From Pseudomonas sp. URIL14HWK12:I12 (GTDB lineage: Bacteria; Pseudomonadota; Gammaproteobacteria; Pseudomonadales; Pseudomonadaceae): a stretch of DNA of 64,000 bases. Positions 32,397 to 41,919 of the stretch are shown here, piece after piece. The translations under genes and the position numbers were made by a program. The stretch spans positions 310,001 to 374,000 of the forward strand of contig NZ_QEQL01000005.1 of assembly GCF_003097135.1 (NCBI RefSeq), read 5' to 3'. How positions within the stretch are numbered: the stretch's first letter is position 1; each line of letters begins with the position of its first letter. The notes under the pieces were generated by a model. It was not told where the DNA came from. It ran no database searches and saw only the letters and a program-made list of their open reading frames with translations.

Positions 32397-34505
32397 TTAG
32401 ACGCCGGAGGCTTTCGCAGCCGCCACGTCCTTGATGGACAGCTTGATACGGCCGCGGTTGTCCACGTCCAGTACCAGCACTTCCACTTCCTGACCTTCCT
32501 TGAGCACGTCGGTGACCTTCTCTACGCGCTCATTGCTGAGCATCGAGATGTGAACCAGCCCGTCTTTGCCCGGCAGGATATTCACGAACGCGCCGAAGTC
32601 GACGATGCGCTCTACCTTGCCGACGTAGATCTTGCCGATCTCGGCCTCGGCCGTGATACCCAGAACGCGCTGGCGAGCGGCTTCGGCTGCTTCTTTGGTT
32701 TCACCGAAGATCTTGATCGAGCCATCGTCTTCGATGTCGATCGAAGCCTTGGTTTCTTCGCAGATGGCACGGATGGTCGCGCCACCCTTGCCGATCACGT
32801 CGCGGATCTTGTCGGTGTCGATCTTCATCGAGAGCATGGTCGGTGCATTGGCCGACAGCTCGCTGCGCGACTGGGCGATCACCTGGTTCATCTGGCCCAG
32901 AATGTTCAGGCGTGCTTCCAGGGCCTGATTCAGGGCGATCTCCATGATCTCTTCGGTGATGCCGTTGATCTTGATGTCCATCTGCAGCGCGGTCACACCC
33001 TTGGCGGTACCGGCTACCTTGAAGTCCATGTCACCGAGGTGGTCTTCATCACCCAGGATGTCGGTCAGGACGGCAAACTTATCGCCTTCCTTGACCAGGC
33101 CCATGGCGATGCCGGCAACCGGTGCCTTCATCGGCACACCGGCATCCATCAGCGCGAGCGAAGCGCCGCAGACCGACGCCATGGAGCTGGAGCCGTTGGA
33201 TTCGGTGATTTCCGATACCACGCGAATGGTGTACGGGAACTCGGTGTTGTCCGGGAGCATCGCCTGCACACCACGGCGTGCGAGGCGGCCGTGGCCGATT
33301 TCGCGGCGCCCGGCACTGCCCATGCGGCCGCACTCGCCCACCGAGAACGGCGGGAAGTTGTAGTGCAGCAGGAAAGCGTCTTTCTTCTCGCCTTCAAGCG
33401 TGTCGAGCAACTGCGCGTCACGGGCGGTGCCGAGGGTCGCAACTACCAGAGCCTGGGTTTCACCACGGGTGAACAGGGCAGAGCCGTGGGTCTTGTCGAG
33501 CACGCCGACCTGGATATTCAGCGGGCGAACGGTACGGGTGTCGCGGCCGTCGATGCGCGGAACGCCATTGACGATGTTTTCGCGAACGGTGCGGTACTCC
33601 AGCTCGCCGAAAATATCCTTGACCTCGCCGGCCGAAGGCGCGCCTTCTTGCTCTACGGCAAAGCGAGCAATGGCTTGGTCACGCAACTCGCCCAGGCGAT
33701 TGTAGCGATCGGCCTTCTGGGTGATGGTGTAAGCCTGCGAAATCGCCTGGCCGAACTCACCGCGCACGGCGTCCATCAGCGGGGTGTTGGCGACGGGCGC
33801 CTGCCATGGCCAGGTGGGCTTGGCGGCTTCTGCAGCCAGCTCCTTGACGGCATTGATGACGACCTGGAATTCGTCGTGGGCGAACAGCACTGCGCCCAGC
33901 ATCTGGTCTTCGGTGAGCTCTTGCGCTTCGGATTCAACCATCAGCACTGCGTCGGAGGTACCGGCTACGACCATGTCCAGGCGCGAGGCGGCCAGTTGCT
34001 CGTAGGTCGGGTTCAGCAGGTAGCCGGTGCCTTCGTGGTAAGCCACGCGCGCTGCACCGATCGGGCCGCTGAACGGGATGCCGGAGACGGCCAGGGCGGC
34101 GGAGGTACCGATCATCGCGGCGATATCCGGATCGGTCTTCTTGCTGGTGGACAGCACGGTGCAGACCACTTGGACTTCATTCAGGAAGCCCTCGGGGAAC
34201 AGCGGGCGAATCGGCCGGTCGATCAGGCGCGAAGTCAGGGTTTCCTTCTCGGAAGGGCGGCCTTCACGCTTGAAAAAGCCGCCAGGGATCTTGCCGGCAG
34301 CGTAGGTTTTTTCCTGGTAGTGGACCGACAGCGGAAAAAAGCCCTTGCCTGGGTCGGCCTGTTTGGCGCCCACGACGGTGACCAGCACGGTCACGTCATT
34401 GTCGATGCTGACCAGCACTGCACCGCTGGCCTGACGAGCGATACGGCCAGTCTCGAGGGTGACGGTCGACTGACCGAACTGAAACTTCTTGATTACCGGG
34501 TTCAC
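32397..34505 (-). CDS. pnp: Polyribonucleotide nucleotidyltransferase (PNPase)
   Basis: Phosphorolytic 3'-5' exoribonuclease and degradosome component. The GTG start at 34505 has an AGGAAG site, giving 702 residues. Order: RNase PH-like domain 1, helical linker, RNase PH-like domain 2 (catalytic core, with GRREIGHG and SNGSSSMAS), KH domain (about 553-612, I-R-D-V-I-G-K-G-G-A-T-I), and S1 domain (about 620-690, VGKVERIVDFGAFVNI). Last gene of the operon, after rpsO with a structured 238-nt leader. Confidence 0.98.
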   Translation of the reverse strand: MNPVIKKFQFGQSTVTLETGRIARQASGAVLVSIDNDVTVLVTVVGAKQADPGKGFFPLSVHYQEKTYAAGKIPGGFFKREGRPSEKETLTSRLIDRPIRPLFPEGFLNEVQVVCTVLSTSKKTDPDIAAMIGTSAALAVSGIPFSGPIGAARVAYHEGTGYLLNPTYEQLAASRLDMVVAGTSDAVLMVESEAQELTEDQMLGAVLFAHDEFQVVINAVKELAAEAAKPTWPWQAPVANTPLMDAVRGEFGQAISQAYTITQKADRYNRLGELRDQAIARFAVEQEGAPSAGEVKDIFGELEYRTVRENIVNGVPRIDGRDTRTVRPLNIQVGVLDKTHGSALFTRGETQALVVATLGTARDAQLLDTLEGEKKDAFLLHYNFPPFSVGECGRMGSAGRREIGHGRLARRGVQAMLPDNTEFPYTIRVVSEITESNGSSSMASVCGASLALMDAGVPMKAPVAGIAMGLVKEGDKFAVLTDILGDEDHLGDMDFKVAGTAKGVTALQMDIKINGITEEIMEIALNQALEARLNILGQMNQVIAQSRSELSANAPTMLSMKIDTDKIRDVIGKGGATIRAICEETKASIDIEDDGSIKIFGETKEAAEAARQRVLGITAEAEIGKIYVGKVERIVDFGAFVNILPGKDGLVHISMLSNERVEKVTDVLKEGQEVEVLVLDVDNRGRIKLSIKDVAAAKASGV

Positions 34506-34677
34506 GGCTTCCTACCTTCCATTTTCGCTTGGGGGAACTGTTTGAAACTCGAATGAGGGGGCGAGCGCGGGTTTCGGCCCGTCGACCGTCCAGATACAAC
34601 ATGAGGCCGGAGCCCGCCGCCGTGCGGTAAACCGCAACGGCGAGCGTGCCGCCAGCCTCATTGAAGCGCATGATGCA

Positions 34678-34712
34678 GATACCGCGCGAAGCCGAGGCTT
34701 CGATGCGGTATC
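34678..34712 (-). promoter_or_regulatory. Long hairpin in the rpsO-pnp leader
   Basis: GATACCGC and GCGGTATC pair at the base, and CGAAGCC with GGCTTCG above, separated by a small asymmetric bulge. A smaller stem GCGGT/ACCGC (34624-34635) follows toward pnp. In enteric bacteria RNase III cleaves a long pnp-leader hairpin and PNPase then represses its own synthesis. The position here is equivalent, and function is inferred. Confidence 0.55.
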
Positions 34713-34743
34713 ACACGACATGCTCACCACCGCCTGTTCGCTA

Positions 34744-35013
34744 TTAGCGACGCAGGCCCAGGCGACCGATCAAGGTGCTGTAACGGGTGGTGTCCTTGCC
34801 TTTGAGGTAGTCCAGCAGCTTGCGACGCTGGTTTACCATGCGGATCAGGCCACGACGGGAGTGGTGGTCTTTACCGTTGGCCTTGAAGTGACCTTGCAGC
34901 TTGTTGATGTTTGCGGTCAGCAGAGCAACCTGCACTTCCGGCGAACCGGTGTCACCGGCGGCTTGCTGATATTCACCAACGATTTGAGCTTTTTCTTCAA
35001 CGCTGAGGGCCAT
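34744..35013 (-). CDS. rpsO: Small ribosomal subunit protein uS15
   Basis: Binds 16S rRNA early in 30S assembly. ATG 35013 with AAGGAG gives 89 residues, the exact family size (MALSVEEKAQIVGEYQ...RLGLRR). Conserved GSPEVQVALLTANI and DHHSRRGL blocks are present. It lies between truB and pnp as in other gammaproteobacteria. Confidence 0.98.
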   Translation of the reverse strand: MALSVEEKAQIVGEYQQAAGDTGSPEVQVALLTANINKLQGHFKANGKDHHSRRGLIRMVNQRRKLLDYLKGKDTTRYSTLIGRLGLRR

Positions 35014-35124
35014 GAGGCATCTCCTTAAAACGGGTACGCTTTCGCACACCCAATAGGCCAGGGACTGCTCCCCGTATGGATAAATGAGGAATGACCGCGC
35101 CTACTGACAGCCACCCTCGTCCGG

Positions 35125-36042
35125 TCATTCCGACCGAATCAAACGACGCGGCGCAATACGCCCGTCTTCGCTCACTTCACCGATACCGATGAAGCGGCCT
35201 GTGTGATCTTCCACTCGCACCATGCCACTTTCCGGCGCTTGCGGCGCGCGCACCGGTTGGCCATGGAGCCAGTAGTATGCACTGTGCTCGGAGAAACTGA
35301 CCAACGGCCAATCCTGCAAGCCGCTGTCGGCCGGCAGCAGGAAGCGATCGAGCGCTTCGTTGCCGCCTTCTGCGTGAGCCGCCTCGAGTGCTTCGAGCGT
35401 GACTGTGCGCGACAGGTCGAACGGGCCGGCTTGGGTACGGCGTAGCTGAGCCACGTACGCACCGCACCCCAGACGCTCTCCGAGGTCTTCGACCAGGGTG
35501 CGAATATAGGTGCCCTTGCTGCAACTGACGGCAAGCGTAGCGCAGGTTCCTTCCAGTGCCAGCATTTCAAGGCTGCCAATAGTAACAGAACGCGCTTCGC
35601 GCTCCACTACTTCGCCAGCCCTTGCGAGCTTGTACAAGGGCTGCCCGTCACGCTTGAGCGCTGAATACATCGGCGGTACTTGCTGGATCGGCCCGCGGAA
35701 GGCCGGCAAGGCAGCTTCGATATCGGCAGCAGTGACATTCACCTCCCGCCGCGTCAGCACCTCGCCCTCAGCATCGGCCGTAGTGGTGGTCATGCCCATC
35801 TGCATGACCGTTTCATAGGCCTTGTCCGAGTCGAGCAGGAACTGCGAGAACTTGGTCGCTTCACCGAAGCACAGCGGCAGAACGCCAGTGGCCAACGGGT
35901 CGAGGCTGCCGGTGTGGCCAGCCTTCTCCGCATTGAGCAACCAGCGCACTTTCTGCAGTGCAGCGTTGGAGGTGAAGCCTTGGGGTTTATCCAACAGGAT
36001 GATGCCGCTGACGTTGCGGCGGATTCGCTTGACCTGGGCCAC
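35125..36042 (-). CDS. truB: tRNA pseudouridine(55) synthase
   Basis: Isomerises U55 in the T loop of elongator tRNAs. The 305 residues show the catalytic Asp in GHTGSLDPLATGVLPLC (about 41-57), YSALKRDGQPLYKLAR, and the C-terminal PUA-like region. It starts two bases before the rbfA stop region and belongs to the infB operon. Confidence 0.97.
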   Translation of the reverse strand: MAQVKRIRRNVSGIILLDKPQGFTSNAALQKVRWLLNAEKAGHTGSLDPLATGVLPLCFGEATKFSQFLLDSDKAYETVMQMGMTTTTADAEGEVLTRREVNVTAADIEAALPAFRGPIQQVPPMYSALKRDGQPLYKLARAGEVVEREARSVTIGSLEMLALEGTCATLAVSCSKGTYIRTLVEDLGERLGCGAYVAQLRRTQAGPFDLSRTVTLEALEAAHAEGGNEALDRFLLPADSGLQDWPLVSFSEHSAYYWLHGQPVRAPQAPESGMVRVEDHTGRFIGIGEVSEDGRIAPRRLIRSE

Positions 36043-36044
36043 GC

Positions 36045-36431
36045 TTACTCCTTGTCGGCGTCGCGGTGCTGGCTGTCTTCGGCCACTGCGCGCTCGATGA
36101 GCGCCGACAGGTGCGCGCCTCGCGCAACGCTTTCGTCGTACAGAAAGTGCAGTTGCGGCACGCTGCGCAGTTTCATTTCCCGGCCCAGCTGAGTGCGCAG
36201 GAAGCCGGCGGCGGCCGTAAGCACCTTGATCGACTGCTTGACCTGTTCGCCACCGTCATCGCCCATCACGGTGATATAGACCTTGGCGTGGCCGAGGTCA
36301 CGAGCGACGTCCACCGCCGTGATGGTGACCAGGCCAACACGCGGGTCCTTGACCTCGCGACGAATGAGCTGGGCCAGTTCACGCTGGATCTGGTCCCCGA
36401 TGCGTTGGGTACGGCTGTATTCTTTTGCCAT
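36045..36431 (-). CDS. rbfA: Ribosome-binding factor A
   Basis: KH-type protein that assists late 30S maturation and cold adaptation. ATG 36431 gives 128 residues (MAKEYSRTQRIGDQIQRELA); the frame is open 17 codons upstream without support. Contains the family's D-P-R-V-G-L-V-T-I segment and the A-K-V-Y-I-T-V strand. Only two bases separate it from truB. Confidence 0.96.
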   Translation of the reverse strand: MAKEYSRTQRIGDQIQRELAQLIRREVKDPRVGLVTITAVDVARDLGHAKVYITVMGDDGGEQVKQSIKVLTAAAGFLRTQLGREMKLRSVPQLHFLYDESVARGAHLSALIERAVAEDSQHRDADKE

Positions 36432-36481
36432 GGTGAAGCTACCTGTATCGCCCGCCATTGTGGGGCGGTTTGAAAGCGGCA

Positions 36482-36516
36482 AACGCCCGGCCTGGCGAAA
36501 AGCCGGGCCGGGCGTT
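36482..36516 (-). other. Strong hairpin between infB and rbfA
   Basis: AACGCCCGGCC and GGCCGGGCGTT form an 11-bp GC stem around a 13-nt loop. No U tract follows, so an operon-internal processing or stability element is more likely than full termination. Confidence 0.5.
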
Positions 36517-36541
36517 GCGGATTGTGAACCGTGACGGTCGA

Positions 36542-39082
36542 TCAGAGCGTACGGGCCACCTGGACCTTCTCGAACACTTCGATCTTGTCACCGACCTTGA
36601 CGTCGTTATAGCTCTTCACGCCGATACCGCACTCCATGCCGTTACGCACTTCAGCCATATCGTCCTTGAAGCGACGCAACGACTCGAGCTCGCCTTCGAA
36701 GATCACCACGTCTTCGCGCAGTACGCGAATCGGACGGTTACGGTAGACCGTACCTTCGATGACCATGCAACCGGCGACCGCGCCGAATTTCGGCGAGCGG
36801 AACACGTCACGCACTTCGGCGATACCCAGGATGTTCTCGCGAACATCGCTGCCGAGCATGCCGGTCAGGGCTTTCTTGACGTCTTCGATGATGTCGTAGA
36901 TCACGTTGTAGTAACGCAGATCCAGGCCTTCCTGCTCGACGATCTTGCGGGCGCCAGCATCGGCACGCACGTTGAAGCCGAACAGCACCGCGTTCGACGC
37001 CAGCGCCAGGTTGGCATCGCTCTCGGTGATACCACCGACACCGCCGCCGACCACACGCACCTGCACTTCGTCGTTGCCCAGGCCGCCCAAGGCGCCATGC
37101 AGGGCTTCGAGCGAACCACGAACATCGGTCTTGAGAACGATGTTGAGCGTCTTCTTCTCTTCCTGACCCATGGTCTCGAAGATGTTTTCGAGCTTGCCAG
37201 CTTGTGCCCGGGCCAGCTTGACCTCACGGAACTTGCCCTGACGGAACAGCGCAACTTCACGGGCCTTCTTCTCGTCGGCCACGACGCTCATTTCGTCACC
37301 GGCTTCTGGCGTGCCATCCAGGCCGAGGATCTCGACCGGAATCGACGGGCCGGCTTCCTTGACGGTCTTGCCATTCTCGTCGTACATGGCACGGATACGG
37401 CCGAAGTTGGAGCCGACCAGCACCATGTCGCCTTGGCGCAGGGTGCCGTCTTGAACCAGCACGGTGGCAACCGGGCCGCGGCCCTTGTCCAGGCGCGATT
37501 CGACGACCACGCCACGGCCAGGCGCTGCCGGGCTGGCTTGCAGTTCCAGAACCTCGGCCTGCAGCAGGACGGCTTCGAGCAGTTCGTCGACGCCGGTACC
37601 CATCTTGGCAGAGACCGGGACGAACATGGTGTTGCCACCCCACTCTTCCGGAATCACATCCAGCGCGGCCAGGCCGTTCTTGATGCGGTCAAGGTCAGCG
37701 CCCTGCTTGTCGATCTTGTTCACCGCCACAACCAGCGGAACACCGGCCGCCTTGGCGTGTTGAACGGCTTCCTCGGTCTGCGGCATCACGCCGTCGTCGG
37801 CGGCAACCACCAGAATCACGATATCGGTCGCCTTGGCACCCCGAGCACGCATCGCGGTGAACGCGGCGTGGCCCGGTGTATCGAGGAAGGTCACCATGCC
37901 ACGGTCGGTTTCGACGTGATAGGCACCGATGTGCTGGGTGATCCCGCCCGCTTCGCCCGAGGCGACCTTGGCACGACGAATGTAGTCGAGTAGCGACGTC
38001 TTACCGTGGTCGACGTGGCCCATGACAGTCACGACCGGCGCACGAGACATGGTCTCGCCTTCGTACTTGAGCGATTCGGCCAGGGATTCTTCCAGGGCAT
38101 TGTCGCTGACCAGCTTGACCTTGTGGCCCAGCTCTTCGGCGATCAGTTGCGCTGTTTCCTGGTCAAGCACCTGGTTGATGGTGACCGGAGTGCCCATCTT
38201 GAACATGAACTTGACGACTTCGGCGCCCTTGACGGACATCTGCTGGGCAAGCTCTGCCACAGTGATGGTCTCGCCAATGACCACGTCACGCACCAGCGGC
38301 CCGGTTGGGCTCTGGAAGCCATGCGCATTGCGCTTCTTGAGCTTGGACTTGCCACCACGGCGGCGATGCCCATCGCTCTCTTCCTCGGTGGTCCGCGGCG
38401 CGGCACGAACAGTCGGAGCCTTTTGCTTGTCGGCTGGGCGATGCGGTTGGCTGCGACCGCCACGGCGATCATCATCTGCAGTGCGAGCGCCCTTCTCAGG
38501 ACGGTCTTCGCGCTTGCGGACCTGAACGGTGGTGACCGGTACGGCCGGGCGCTCCGGTGCTGCCGGCGCACGCGGCGCGGCAGCAGCGGGTTCGCTGGCG
38601 CGCGCCGGCGCAGCTTGTGCGGCAGCCGGAGCGGCTGGAGCAGAAGGCGCAGGGGCCGGTGCGTCAGCCTTGCGGCGTGCATCTTCCTCGACACGCTGCT
38701 GGCGAGCCTGCTCGTCAGCCGTCTGGCGGGCCGCACCTTCGGCAGCACGACGCTCTTCGAGCTCGCGGCGCTGTTCGGCCTCGATCTCTTCAGGGCTGCG
38801 CTTGACGAAGGTTTTCTTTTTGCGCACTTCTACGCTGATGGTCTTGCTGCCAGCCACCTTCAGGGTGCTGGTAGTTTTGCGTTGCAAAGTAATCTTGCGC
38901 GGCTCTTCCACCTTGGCCTTATGGCTGCTTTTCAGGTGGGCGAGCAACGCTTGTTTCTCGCTATCGGTAACAACTTGGCCAGCATCCGTGTGCGGCAGGC
39001 CTGCCTCACGCATTTGCTGCAACAGGCGCTCTACCGGTGCGGCAACCTCTTGGGCCAGTTCTTTAACCGTGACTTGCGTCAT
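36542..39082 (-). CDS. infB: Translation initiation factor IF-2
   Basis: GTPase that places initiator tRNA on the ribosome. 846 residues: N-terminal IF2_N domain (1-55), a charged Ala/Arg/Glu/Pro-rich linker (about 90-260), a second IF2_N (about 270-325), G domain with GHVDHGKT (about 353-360), DTPGHAAFT, N-K-I-D-K and S-A-K, then domains II-IV. Alternative internal starts are known for infB in enterics and not resolved here. Its partner, the initiator tRNA, is encoded upstream in the same cluster. Confidence 0.98.
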   Translation of the reverse strand: MTQVTVKELAQEVAAPVERLLQQMREAGLPHTDAGQVVTDSEKQALLAHLKSSHKAKVEEPRKITLQRKTTSTLKVAGSKTISVEVRKKKTFVKRSPEEIEAEQRRELEERRAAEGAARQTADEQARQQRVEEDARRKADAPAPAPSAPAAPAAAQAAPARASEPAAAAPRAPAAPERPAVPVTTVQVRKREDRPEKGARTADDDRRGGRSQPHRPADKQKAPTVRAAPRTTEEESDGHRRRGGKSKLKKRNAHGFQSPTGPLVRDVVIGETITVAELAQQMSVKGAEVVKFMFKMGTPVTINQVLDQETAQLIAEELGHKVKLVSDNALEESLAESLKYEGETMSRAPVVTVMGHVDHGKTSLLDYIRRAKVASGEAGGITQHIGAYHVETDRGMVTFLDTPGHAAFTAMRARGAKATDIVILVVAADDGVMPQTEEAVQHAKAAGVPLVVAVNKIDKQGADLDRIKNGLAALDVIPEEWGGNTMFVPVSAKMGTGVDELLEAVLLQAEVLELQASPAAPGRGVVVESRLDKGRGPVATVLVQDGTLRQGDMVLVGSNFGRIRAMYDENGKTVKEAGPSIPVEILGLDGTPEAGDEMSVVADEKKAREVALFRQGKFREVKLARAQAGKLENIFETMGQEEKKTLNIVLKTDVRGSLEALHGALGGLGNDEVQVRVVGGGVGGITESDANLALASNAVLFGFNVRADAGARKIVEQEGLDLRYYNVIYDIIEDVKKALTGMLGSDVRENILGIAEVRDVFRSPKFGAVAGCMVIEGTVYRNRPIRVLREDVVIFEGELESLRRFKDDMAEVRNGMECGIGVKSYNDVKVGDKIEVFEKVQVARTL

Positions 39083-39108
39083 GCACTTCTCTCCTCAGGC
39101 CGCTGCAC

Positions 39109-40590
39109 TTACTCGAACCAATGGGCTCGGGCGGCCATGATCAACTTGCCGGCACGCTCTTGGTCGATGCCGTCGATGTCGAGCAGGTCGTCAATCGACT
39201 GCTCGGCCAGGTCTTCGCGGTTTACGACGCCGCGTACCGCCAGTTCCATCGCCAGTTCCTTGTCCATGCCCTCAAGTGAGAGCAGGTCATCTGCAGGATG
39301 GGCGTCTGCCAGTTTTTCTTCGGAAGCGATGGCTGCGGTCAACAGGCGATCCTTGGCACGAGCACGAAGCTCGTTGACGATGTCCTCGTCGAACCCATCG
39401 ATGTTGAGCATTTCTTCCAGAGGAACGTATGCGATCTCTTCCAGGCTAGTGAAGCCTTCGTCGACAAGCACCTGAGCCAGCTCTTCGTCCACTTCCAGCT
39501 CGTTGACGAAGTTGCGCAGGATGTCGCCGGTTTCAGCTTGCTGCTTGGCCTGGATGTCCGACTCGGTCATCACATTGAGCGTCCAGCCGGTCAGCTGGCT
39601 GGCCAGTCGAACGTTCTGCCCACCACGGCCGATGGCCTGGGCCAGGTTGTCGGCACCCACGGCAATGTCCATGGCGTGAGCGTCTTCATCCACGATAATC
39701 GCCGCGACTTCAGCCGGCGACATGGCGTTGATGACGAATTGAGCGGGGTTTTCATCCCACAGCACGATGTCTACCCGCTCGCCACCCAGTTCACCGGAGA
39801 CGGCTTGAACGCGAGAGCCACGCATGCCGATGCATGCGCCCTGAGGGTCGATGCGCTTGTCCTTGGAGCGCACGGCGATCTTGGCACGAGAACCCGGATC
39901 ACGGGAGGCCCCCATGACTTCGATCAGCCCTTCGGCAATTTCAGGTACTTCAATGCGGAACAGCTCGATCAGCATGCCCGGCGCAGTACGCGACAGGATC
40001 AGCTGAGGGCCGCGGTTCTCGCTACGGATTTCCTTGAGAAACGCACGCAGGCGAACGCCAACGCGGAAAGTCTCGCGGGAAATGATGTCTTCACGGGCCA
40101 GCAACGCTTCGGCGTTATTGCCAAGGTCGACGATGACGTTGTCACGGGTGACCTTTTTGACGGTACCGGAGATGATCTCGCCGACCCTCTCGCGGTAGGC
40201 GTCGACCACCTGAGCGCGCTCGGCTTCACGAACCTTCTGCACGATGACTTGCTTGGCGGTTTGCGCAGCGATGCGGCCGAACTCGATCGACTCGATCTTC
40301 TCCTCGATCACCTCGCCGGCCACAGCACCGGGCTTGCGAGCCTGGGCCTGGTCAACGGCCAACTGAATGGCGGGATCGTCGAAGTTTTCATCCTCGACCA
40401 CAGCCCAGCGACGAAACGTCTCGTAGCTACCTGTATGGCGGTTGATTTCAACGCGCAGGTCGACTTCATCCTCGAACCGCTTTTTGGTAGCGGTTGCCAG
40501 CGCGACTTCCAGCGCTTCGAAGATGACTCCTGCCGGTACACCCTTTTCATTGGATACCGACTCTACAACCAGCAGTACTTCTTTACTCAT
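39109..40590 (-). CDS. nusA: Transcription termination/antitermination factor NusA
   Basis: RNA polymerase-associated factor controlling pausing, termination and antitermination. ATG 40590 gives 493 residues (MSKEVLLVVESVSNEKG). Order: N-terminal polymerase-binding domain (1-130), S1 (about 135-200), two KH domains (about 205-345; ACIGMRGSRVQAV and A-I-G-R-G-G-Q-N-V-R), and two acidic C-terminal repeats (about 360-490). Lies between rimP and infB. Confidence 0.98.
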   Translation of the reverse strand: MSKEVLLVVESVSNEKGVPAGVIFEALEVALATATKKRFEDEVDLRVEINRHTGSYETFRRWAVVEDENFDDPAIQLAVDQAQARKPGAVAGEVIEEKIESIEFGRIAAQTAKQVIVQKVREAERAQVVDAYRERVGEIISGTVKKVTRDNVIVDLGNNAEALLAREDIISRETFRVGVRLRAFLKEIRSENRGPQLILSRTAPGMLIELFRIEVPEIAEGLIEVMGASRDPGSRAKIAVRSKDKRIDPQGACIGMRGSRVQAVSGELGGERVDIVLWDENPAQFVINAMSPAEVAAIIVDEDAHAMDIAVGADNLAQAIGRGGQNVRLASQLTGWTLNVMTESDIQAKQQAETGDILRNFVNELEVDEELAQVLVDEGFTSLEEIAYVPLEEMLNIDGFDEDIVNELRARAKDRLLTAAIASEEKLADAHPADDLLSLEGMDKELAMELAVRGVVNREDLAEQSIDDLLDIDGIDQERAGKLIMAARAHWFE

Positions 40591-40655
40591 CGTACGCCTC
40601 GCCTTTCGCAAGCCCTTTTGGATACGCGCCGAAGGGCGCGTAACCCGATACGTCT

Positions 40656-41114
40656 TTAGTCAAACCTGGGAATGATGTTGGCCTTGTCGATCGAGTCGAT
40701 CGGCAACAGAAACTCATGGTTATCGACTTGGACCACGACATCCTGTTCCTCCACACCTCGGAGCAGGCCCTGGAAGTTGCGCCGCCCTTCGTACGGGGAG
40801 CGCAACCGGATCTTCACTTGCTCACCGGCGTGAGCGGCAAACTGTTCGAGTGTGAACAGTGGGCGGTCCATGCCGGGAGAGGAAACTTCGAGGGTGTATT
40901 CGACGCTGATAGGGTCTTCGACATCCAGAACGCCGCTGACCTGACGGCTGACGACTTCGCAGTCCTCGACGCCAATCCCGCCTTCTTTGTCGATGTAGAC
41001 ACGCAACAACGTGTGGCGGCCCTGAGAAATGTATTCCAATCCCCAGCATTGATAGCCAAGCGCTTCAACCACCGGGGCCAGCAAGGCCTGCAACTGTTCT
41101 AGCTTGCTCGACAC
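40656..41114 (-). CDS. rimP: Ribosome maturation factor RimP
   Basis: Assists 30S subunit assembly. GTG 41114 preceded by GAGGGGG gives 152 residues beginning M-S-S-K-L-E-Q-L-Q, the form seen in Pseudomonas; an in-frame ATG 18 bases upstream (41132) is a weaker choice. Contains VSSPGMDRPLFTLEQF (about 81-96) and the C-terminal SH3-like half. First protein gene of the nusA-infB operon. The hairpin TACGCGCC/GGCGCGTA (40623-40642) separates it from nusA. Confidence 0.96.
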   Translation of the reverse strand: MSSKLEQLQALLAPVVEALGYQCWGLEYISQGRHTLLRVYIDKEGGIGVEDCEVVSRQVSGVLDVEDPISVEYTLEVSSPGMDRPLFTLEQFAAHAGEQVKIRLRSPYEGRRNFQGLLRGVEEQDVVVQVDNHEFLLPIDSIDKANIIPRFD

Positions 41115-41212
41115 CTGAACCCCCTCGTGCATGCTGTGCAAATAAAAAATGGGCCTAACGCCCATCCTGAGAACACCCTTGAACAAGCGGTGCCTGGAAC
41201 TGAATCAGCTAA

Positions 41213-41236
41213 CAAAAAGCCCCTGAACAGGGGCTC
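41213..41236 (-). terminator. Terminator after the initiator tRNA gene
   Basis: Minus-strand stem AGCCCCTG/CAGGGGCT followed by a U run, nine bases past the tRNA CCA end. The rimP operon downstream may be expressed by readthrough or from its own promoter in the 100-nt gap. Confidence 0.85.
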
Positions 41237-41244
41237 AACGAAAC

Positions 41245-41321
<77 letters not shown>

Positions 41322-41384
41322 ACAAAGCTGGGCCGAAAGTATACGACCGAACCCTAGCTGGGTCAATCGAACACTTCCAGCGAC

Positions 41385-41415
41385 AGAAAAGCCCGCGTAA
41401 AGCGGGCTTTTCTGA
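41385..41415. terminator. Perfect 13-bp terminator stem between the two tRNA genes
   Basis: CAGAAAAGCCCGC and GCGGGCTTTTCTG pair completely around GTAAA. It ends the secG/tRNA-Leu transcript on the minus strand; the sequence is symmetric and could work in either direction. Confidence 0.88.
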
Positions 41416-41420
41416 ATAAA

Positions 41421-41506
41421 TGGTACCGAGAAGGGGACTCGAACCCCTACACCCTACGGGCACAACCACCTCAAGGTTGCGTGTCTACCAATTCCACCAC
41501 CTCGGC
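41421..41506 (-). tRNA. tRNA-Leu (GAG)
   Basis: An 86-nt class II tRNA beginning GCCGAGGTGGTGGAATTGG, with anticodon loop TTGAGGT (anticodon GAG), a long variable arm, TTCGAGTCC in the T arm and encoded CCA. It reads CUC/CUU codons. Placed just after secG, the same arrangement as E. coli secG-leuU. Confidence 0.97.
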
Positions 41507-41528
41507 AAAACTACTTCAAAAACCCTTG

Positions 41529-41915
41529 TCACTTCTGCTCTGGAGCCTTCGGCACATCAGCCGGAGCTGCACTGCCTTTTTGCTCTTCAAGCACTGGTAC
41601 ATCATCTGAAGCGGGCTTCTGCTTTGGCGCCTCAATTGCAGCAGGCTGTTGCGGCAACCCTACCTGAGTCAGCTCATGAGCTTTCTCTTTAGCAAAGTAA
41701 CCTAACCCCAAGCTGGTCAAGAAGAAACCGGCGGCAAGTATAGCAGTAAACTTACTCAGAAAGGTAGCAGAACCTTGGCTTCCGAACACAGTATTTGAAG
41801 CACCTGCGCCGAAAGATGCACCCGCTTCCGCACCTTTGCCCTGCTGCAGCAGAACCAGGACAACAACCCCCAGCGCCGCCAGCAGATGAAACACAACTAC
41901 GACTGTTTCCAGCAT
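41529..41915 (-). CDS. secG: Preprotein translocase subunit SecG
   Basis: Small inner-membrane partner of SecYE. ATG 41915 gives 128 residues with two membrane segments (about 3-22 and 54-74) around the conserved LLQQGKGAEAGASFGAGASN loop (about 22-41). The C-terminal tail is Pro/Ala/Lys-rich and low complexity. Starts four bases after tpiA. Confidence 0.96.
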   Translation of the reverse strand: MLETVVVVFHLLAALGVVVLVLLQQGKGAEAGASFGAGASNTVFGSQGSATFLSKFTAILAAGFFLTSLGLGYFAKEKAHELTQVGLPQQPAAIEAPKQKPASDDVPVLEEQKGSAAPADVPKAPEQK

Positions 41916-41919
41916 TTTG

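Noticed and set aside
36482..36516. Terminator between infB and rbfA
   Set aside because: The stem is strong but followed by only three U residues, and the operon order implies transcription continues.
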